A DNA stretch of 26,942 nt, taken from IMG/VR virus record IMGVR_UViG_3300023245_000088, positions 1-26,942 of that record, one strand, 5' to 3'. Positions 22,414 through 26,942 of the stretch are shown one piece after another. Under the pieces are notes generated by a model, which was given only the letters and a program-made list of their open reading frames with translations, was not told where the DNA came from and ran no database searches. The position numbers and the translations under genes are program-made. Every line of letters begins with the position of its first letter. Position 1 is the stretch's first letter. The stretch comes from a virus.

Positions 22414-23550
22414 ATGAATAAAATTATTTTTGTTTTACTTATGACTTTAGCTTTAACTAGCGAGATTTCTTTTGGAGCACAGAAGAAAATAAGTGATCTT
22501 GATGCGATTGCTAATTCTCAGATTGCAACAAGTGATCTGATAACTGTAGTTGATATTGATGGCACGATTAAGGCTAAGAAAATGACTTTCTCTGAACTTG
22601 ATCTTAGATGGCTTGCATCCCCTTTTTCTACGGCTACATCTACTACTGGAATACTTTTTGATAATGAAGCTTATGCAGAGTTTCAAGAGTCTACTGCTAG
22701 CGGTGACAACTATGTAAGGATTAAAGCTCTTGCGACTCTAGGTGGAGATTATACTTTAACTTTACCCCCTGATGATGGTACTTCAGGTCAAAAATTGACC
22801 ACTGATGGATCTGGAGTTCTTACTTGGGAAACTGTAGTCGCTGGGTTTTCTGGCGGAGATTTCTTTGATGAGTACACAGCTAAAACAGCAAACTATACAG
22901 TTCTTGATACTGATTATGTTCTTATGGGTGATTCTTCTGGTGGAGCTTTTACTTTTACACTTCCCTCTGGTTCATCGGGTCAAAGAATTGTCATAAAGAA
23001 AACAGATACATCATTTAACATTGTTAATGTCGGTGCAATAGCCGACTTAAATACTCAAGGTGAGTCAGTAACAATGATTTATACAGGGGCCGCTTGGATA
23101 GTTGAAAGTCGATATGTTCCAAGTGGATGGACAGCTTACACTCCTGTCACAAATTGGTCTTCAGCAGCTTCAACGAATACTGGAATGTGGAAAAGGATTG
23201 GCGATTCCATAGTCATTCGACATTATTTAGTTTTGAATGGAGCACCCACTGGAAACTACAGCCTTGATCTGCCGAGTGGACTCACTATTGATACAACAAA
23301 GGCAATGGGAAACTATACTTACTTAGCAAATGTTCATGGTAACGTTAGTTTTAATGCTGGATCACAATATGGTGGTAACTTGTCGGGAAGTGATTCAAAT
23401 ACTTTTTCCTGTAGATACATGACCTCACCTGGATCAAGTAATCCAGTCTCTTATTCTAATTGCTCACCTACAGCACCAACAACATTTGCCAATGGTCACA
23501 TTGTATTCGCAGTAAGCCATCCAACACCAATTGATGGTTGGGAAAACTAA
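22414..23550 (+). CDS. tail fibre-like protein with N-terminal signal-peptide-like segment
   Basis: This 378-residue protein begins with a classical Sec signal pattern: Lys at 3, a hydrophobic core IIFVLLMTLALT (4-15), then SEISFGA with a possible cleavage after SFG or SFGA. Next is a fibre N-terminal segment, KKISDLDAIANS, followed by two beta-rich domains (around YTLTLPPDDG and FTFTLPSGSSGQRIVIKK). A C-terminal domain begins with GWTAYTPVTNWSSAASTNTG and WKRIGDSIVIRHYL, similar to C-terminal domains of other phage and bacterial fibre proteins. ATG 22414 is preferred over an in-frame upstream start at 22390, which lies inside the I-like gene; GGTGG is 5 bases upstream. Receptor binding is the likely role. 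The signal sequence is odd for a virion protein. Confidence 0.68.
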   Translation: MNKIIFVLLMTLALTSEISFGAQKKISDLDAIANSQIATSDLITVVDIDGTIKAKKMTFSELDLRWLASPFSTATSTTGILFDNEAYAEFQESTASGDNYVRIKALATLGGDYTLTLPPDDGTSGQKLTTDGSGVLTWETVVAGFSGGDFFDEYTAKTANYTVLDTDYVLMGDSSGGAFTFTLPSGSSGQRIVIKKTDTSFNIVNVGAIADLNTQGESVTMIYTGAAWIVESRYVPSGWTAYTPVTNWSSAASTNTGMWKRIGDSIVIRHYLVLNGAPTGNYSLDLPSGLTIDTTKAMGNYTYLANVHGNVSFNAGSQYGGNLSGSDSNTFSCRYMTSPGSSNPVSYSNCSPTAPTTFANGHIVFAVSHPTPIDGWEN

Positions 23551-23559
23551 GGAGATTTA

Positions 23560-24444
23560 ATGTCACGAAGAAATTTCACAGAAGGTGTTGAGGTAAAATA
23601 CACAGATTTAAACTCAATCACTTATAATCTGGAAAGACAGCTCTATGATCGTATTTTACGACAAATAGTTTCCAATGATGTAACTGGTTTCTGGAAAAAT
23701 GGATTCTTTGTTACTCGTGTAGATGCTGACACTATAGCTGTGGCTCCTGGAATTGGTTATGAAATTGATGTCACTCAAGTTTCCCCACAAGCTCAAGGAA
23801 GGCCAATTGTAAATCTGGCTTCTTTTAATCTCGATACTACAGCCGCCGATGGATCTAACCCAAGAATTGATCTTGTTGTCACAAAAACAGCCTTTATTGA
23901 TGAAATCTCAGAGACTCGACGCTTTAAGAGCACAGATGATGCCGTCGTAGCTTCTGAGAGCCGCGTGGTTCAACGGGATTGGTCAAACGCCACTATCATT
24001 GTGGCAGGAACCCCCGCTGGATCTCCTGTGGCTCCTGCGGTCCCTGCTGGCTACACTAAAATTGCTACTCTTGCTATTACAGCGACAACAGGAATCGCAG
24101 TAAGTGGAGCCGTAACAGATAACAGAACTATTTTGACAATTATCGGTGATGGTGGAACAGAAACTCCAGATCCAGGTAATTATCCTGTGACTTTGGATTC
24201 TTCAAAAGATCAATATACATATTTTGTAAACTCAGCAGCAGCTAGAACAATAACTTTACCAACACCAGCCGCTGGTTTTGAAGTGACTTTTATTGATAAA
24301 GATGGACTGATGGATCTCAATGCTCTGACAGTAGAATCTCCAGGGTCCGAAAGTATTAATGGAAGTGCTTTTGATTTTCTTTGTGAGGTTCCTTATGGGA
24401 CTTGGACTTTCTACTCAGACGGCAACAATTATTTTGTAAAATAG
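23560..24444 (+). CDS. tail fibre / receptor-binding baseplate protein
   Basis: This 294-residue protein starts FTEGVEVKYTDLNSITYNLE, a common opening for baseplate-attached fibre proteins. Middle strands include FFVTRVDADTIAVAPGIGYE and RIDLVVTKTAF, followed by a Pro/Ala-rich linker, TPAGSPVAPAVPAGYTKIAT. The C-terminal domain (about 207-294; ARTITLPTPAAGFEVTFIDK, then WTFYSDGNNYFVK) shares its pattern with the middle of the preceding fibre protein (TFTLP..GQRIVIKK..W). No catalytic motif is seen. GGAG at 23551-23554 is 5 bases before the ATG, and the next gene follows within 10 bases. It probably forms part of the host recognition apparatus. Confidence 0.65.
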   Translation: MSRRNFTEGVEVKYTDLNSITYNLERQLYDRILRQIVSNDVTGFWKNGFFVTRVDADTIAVAPGIGYEIDVTQVSPQAQGRPIVNLASFNLDTTAADGSNPRIDLVVTKTAFIDEISETRRFKSTDDAVVASESRVVQRDWSNATIIVAGTPAGSPVAPAVPAGYTKIATLAITATTGIAVSGAVTDNRTILTIIGDGGTETPDPGNYPVTLDSSKDQYTYFVNSAAARTITLPTPAAGFEVTFIDKDGLMDLNALTVESPGSESINGSAFDFLCEVPYGTWTFYSDGNNYFVK

Positions 24445-24452
24445 GAGTTTAA

Positions 24453-25787
24453 ATGGGCAATGTTGTAAGAAAAATTTTTAGACATAGTGATTTGGTAGCA
24501 AATACCCCATGGAGAGCCCCTGGTGGTGTGAGATCAGTTCGAGTCATTGGGTTTAGAAACCGAAGACCCATTGATGCTGGCGATCACGTTCTTTTCTCAG
24601 AGTCTTCCAACATTATTGCATGGGGAAGAAATGTAAATGGACAAGTTGGTGATGATTCCAGCGTAACTCCATATTCAAGTCCTGTGATTGTTGTCGGAGA
24701 TGTATTCAACAGAAGCATTGTTGATGTCTCTGCTTCTCTTGATAGTGATGGAGCAAATGGTACTTCAATGGCTCTTACTTTTGGTGGACAGATTTACGCT
24801 TGGGGACTGAACGATCATGGTCAGCTTGGTCTTGGGGATGTAACAGCCAGATCTAGTGCGACTCTTATTAGTTATGATAAAAAATTCATTGCGGTTCAAT
24901 CAAACCAATCTTCTTACGCTATTGATGACAAAGGGGATATGTACGCTTGGGGATTAAATACCAGTGGTCAACTTGGCGTCAACGATACTACTCCAAGATC
25001 AACTCCCACTCTTGTAAATGGTGGAATTAAATGGACTCAAGTCTCAGCAGTTTATGGGTCATCAGTTCATGCTATTGATGAAAAAGGACATCTGTGGGGT
25101 TGGGGATTAAATGCCAGTGGTCAACTTGGTGATGGAACAAATACCAGCCGATCAGTTCCTAAATTAATTGATGGATCTAAACCTTATAAGCAGGTAATCA
25201 GTGGAGCCTTTCATCACATGGCGCTAGATTTTAGTGGAAATGTCTATTGCTGGTCTGATAATACTTTTGGTCAAATGGGAGATGGAACTCAAGTGACTAA
25301 ATCAGTCCCCACCCTTGTACTTGGTGGACATAATTTTATTCAAGTGGCTTCTGGTCAGGGTTGTAAAGTTGGAATGACTACCTCTGGAGCTCTTTATTGG
25401 TGGGGTCGAGGGACTTATGCTTTTGGTGGAATAACTGGTACAGATTATTCTTCTCCAGTATTAGTCGATAGTGCTTTAAGTGATTTTAGCTTTTCAACAG
25501 CAATGAAACTTTATGCTGGAACTAGAACAATGTTTGTTGTTGATAATAACTGGGATGTTTATTCCTGGGGAGCTTCAGCTCATGGTGAGCTTGGTTCTGG
25601 AAATGCACCAGTAGAATTTGCAAGTAGTCCGGTGGCTGTTGTTGGTCCACAAAGATCATTCAACTCTTTCACCTTGGCACTAAGATCAACAATTATTGAT
25701 GTAAAAGGTGGATACTTATACCGACCAAAAGACTTTTTCGATATGGTTGGTCCATGCGAATATGTTGCCCTAGAATACGAATCATAA
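24453..25787 (+). CDS. RCC1-repeat beta-propeller protein, probable fibre or receptor-binding protein
   Basis: This 444-residue protein is built of RCC1-type repeats. Seven units can be counted: AWGRNVNGQVGD, AWGLNDHGQLGL, AWGLNTSGQLGV, GWGLNASGQLGD, CWSDNTFGQMGD, a degenerate WWGRGTYAFGG and SWGASAHGELGS, each with a following SxPxLV-type strand. Seven units are what a complete propeller needs. About 45 N-terminal residues (MGNVVRKIFRHSDLVANTPW) may attach it to the baseplate. RCC1 domains mediate protein or membrane contacts; in this place, after two fibre genes, ligand or receptor binding is likely (inference). Repeats 3 and 4 share 29 bases with one mismatch, implying recent expansion. 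GGAG precedes the ATG. Confidence 0.82.
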   Translation: MGNVVRKIFRHSDLVANTPWRAPGGVRSVRVIGFRNRRPIDAGDHVLFSESSNIIAWGRNVNGQVGDDSSVTPYSSPVIVVGDVFNRSIVDVSASLDSDGANGTSMALTFGGQIYAWGLNDHGQLGLGDVTARSSATLISYDKKFIAVQSNQSSYAIDDKGDMYAWGLNTSGQLGVNDTTPRSTPTLVNGGIKWTQVSAVYGSSVHAIDEKGHLWGWGLNASGQLGDGTNTSRSVPKLIDGSKPYKQVISGAFHHMALDFSGNVYCWSDNTFGQMGDGTQVTKSVPTLVLGGHNFIQVASGQGCKVGMTTSGALYWWGRGTYAFGGITGTDYSSPVLVDSALSDFSFSTAMKLYAGTRTMFVVDNNWDVYSWGASAHGELGSGNAPVEFASSPVAVVGPQRSFNSFTLALRSTIIDVKGGYLYRPKDFFDMVGPCEYVALEYES

Positions 25788-25811
25788 ACCATTTTAAACG
25801 GGAGATTAAAA

Positions 25812-26774
25812 ATGGACAAAATACTAATGCCAGCGGATCTAATTCCGTCTTTTCGAGTTAGCCAAGCCTTTAAAAAAGGAACTCAAAGTAAATTCTTAAT
25901 CACTACCTGGGGAGGTTTGGGCGACCAAGCTTGTGCAGAGCCAACTTTGCGCTTTGCCCTGGAGAACTTCAAGGAAACTGAGATAAGTCTTTGTAGTCAG
26001 CATCCTGAGCTCTTTACTCACCTAAATTTTAAAGAGGTCATTCCATGGTCTGAGATCAACAATGTTCGAGAGAATTATTTGGTCTTTGATACTATCGTTC
26101 CTCCTAGCCATTTACTGTGGCAGTTCTTTAGTCATTGCGTGACCCATTGTGTGGACTTTGCTTCTATGTGTGCCTTCAGAACTCAATTGCCAGTGGCCGA
26201 TAGATGCCTCCAGTTGCCAGACTATGAGCTTCCAGAGGTGGTCAAAGGTATTGATTGGGATAAAGCCGTTATGATTCATCCTGGACGACATTGGAGGTCT
26301 AAAACATTTCCAAAAACTTGGTGGGATCGTACGATTGCAGCCGTTCAAGCTCGTGGTTTCCAGCCTGTCATTATTGGTAAAGAAACCGATGATAATAGAG
26401 GGACAGTTGATGTTCATGTTGCAGAAGGCGTGTTGGACTTGAGAGAGAAGCTTTCGCTCAAAGATTTAGTGGCTGTTTTAAAATCTGCTAAGTATGTCTT
26501 GAGCAATGATTCTTCACCGATACACATTGCAGCCGCAGGTTCGGCGCATATCTTCTTCATAGCGAGCTGTAAACATCCTGATTATATCACTCACTGGCGT
26601 AATGGCGAGTGGGGATGGAGAATGAAAAATTTGGGGCTAGATGGAATCTGGAACTACATAAACCAAAACCCTTCTGTAGATCAAGAGGTGTCGGTTGAAA
26701 AACTCCCTGATGGAGTTATGGAGAAACTTCTTCCTGAACCTAGCTCGGTGGCTGATGCAATAGCCAGTGTTTGA
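25812..26774 (+). CDS. family 9 glycosyltransferase (heptosyltransferase-like)
   Basis: This 320-residue protein resembles GT9 enzymes such as ADP-heptose:LPS heptosyltransferases. The N-terminal domain has TTWGGLGDQACAEPTLRFAL (31-50). The second starts with HPGRHWRSKTFPKTWWDR (156-173), then VIIGKE and the late signature VLSNDSSPIHIAAAG (about 229-243), where D233 and H238 match the nucleotide-sugar-binding Asp and His. The donor may be a nucleotide-heptose or another sugar; this cannot be told from sequence. Its place directly after the fibre genes suggests modification of fibres, or of host surface sugar to block superinfection. CGGGAG at 25799-25804 precedes the ATG. Confidence 0.82.
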   Translation: MDKILMPADLIPSFRVSQAFKKGTQSKFLITTWGGLGDQACAEPTLRFALENFKETEISLCSQHPELFTHLNFKEVIPWSEINNVRENYLVFDTIVPPSHLLWQFFSHCVTHCVDFASMCAFRTQLPVADRCLQLPDYELPEVVKGIDWDKAVMIHPGRHWRSKTFPKTWWDRTIAAVQARGFQPVIIGKETDDNRGTVDVHVAEGVLDLREKLSLKDLVAVLKSAKYVLSNDSSPIHIAAAGSAHIFFIASCKHPDYITHWRNGEWGWRMKNLGLDGIWNYINQNPSVDQEVSVEKLPDGVMEKLLPEPSSVADAIASV

Positions 26775-26796
26775 ACCGATAGAGGTAGGAGACATC

Positions 26797-26942
26797 ATGG
26801 AAGATGACAAAAAGAAACCGGACTATAAAACAATAGGAGTGAGTGGAGCCAGCGGAGCCACTCTCATTGGACTTCTTATGTATTTCCAAGGTCAAGGGAT
26901 CGACATGATCTCTAAAAACATTGATGCCAATAATAAAGTAAT
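26797..26942 (+). CDS. small membrane protein, 5' part (cut by window edge)
   Basis: The ATG at 26797 follows AGGAG (26787-26791) by 5 bases. The visible 48 residues start with charged EDDKKKPDYK and then a Gly/Ala/Leu-rich hydrophobic segment (about 13-29: IGVSGASGATLIGLLMY), followed by a polar end. A small, single-span protein here could be a holin, spanin-like or superinfection protein; lysis genes commonly follow fibre genes. With the rest missing no family can be assigned. Confidence 0.6.
   Translation, partial: MEDDKKKPDYKTIGVSGASGATLIGLLMYFQGQGIDMISKNIDANNKV

Overview
The window is a contiguous, rightward-only stretch of the late (virion) region of a tailed double-stranded DNA phage or prophage with a contractile tail (myovirus architecture). 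Evidence is a canonical order of terminase, portal, MuF-like head protein, scaffold, N4-gp56-type major capsid protein, connectors, tail terminator, sheath, tube, frameshifted tail-assembly chaperone, tape measure, LysM hub protein, hub, spike, gp25-like wedge, J-like and I-like proteins, then fibres. Genes are tightly packed, often with ATGA or TAATG stop/start overlaps and strong AGGAG/GGGGGA ribosome-binding sites. The host is probably a Gram-negative bacterium: Shine-Dalgarno usage is strong, one fibre gene starts with a Sec-type signal peptide, and a heptosyltransferase-like GT9 gene is carried. The host cannot be named from sequence alone.

Layout. 1-620: a small zinc-ribbon protein, a winged-helix protein and a structured intergenic region. 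621-1406: a sigma-70-family protein overlapping the terminase small subunit, a good candidate for a phage late-transcription sigma factor. 1387-3616: terminase small and large subunits. 3645-7091: portal, two basic proteins sharing an N-terminal FRRIxGRIVPI-type signature, and a MuF-like protein. 7143-9284: scaffold, major capsid protein, a terminator, a probable decoration protein and a second, strong terminator. 9301-12111: a histone-H1-like Lys-rich protein with a fresh 39-bp tandem duplication, connector proteins, a third FRRI-type basic protein, a 52-aa ORF, an HK97-gp10-like protein and a tail terminator. 12127-16781: sheath, tube, chaperone with -1 frameshift extension, tape measure. 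16791-22412: baseplate. 22414-25787: receptor-binding or fibre proteins, including one with a signal peptide and one that is a seven-repeat RCC1 beta-propeller. 25812-26774: GT9 glycosyltransferase. 26797 to the end: start of a small single-span membrane protein.

The most distinctive signal is a family of three highly basic head-region proteins (5129-5665, 5665-6264, 10362-10871) that share a short N-terminal box and carry Gly/Ala-rich hydrophobic stretches. Together with the H1-like protein and the Lys-rich N-terminus of the terminase small subunit, they suggest a set of DNA-binding or membrane-active proteins packaged in, or ejected from, the capsid. That role is inference. No tRNA, CRISPR, integrase, lysis or replication genes were seen, and there is no gene-free stretch longer than about 130 bases.
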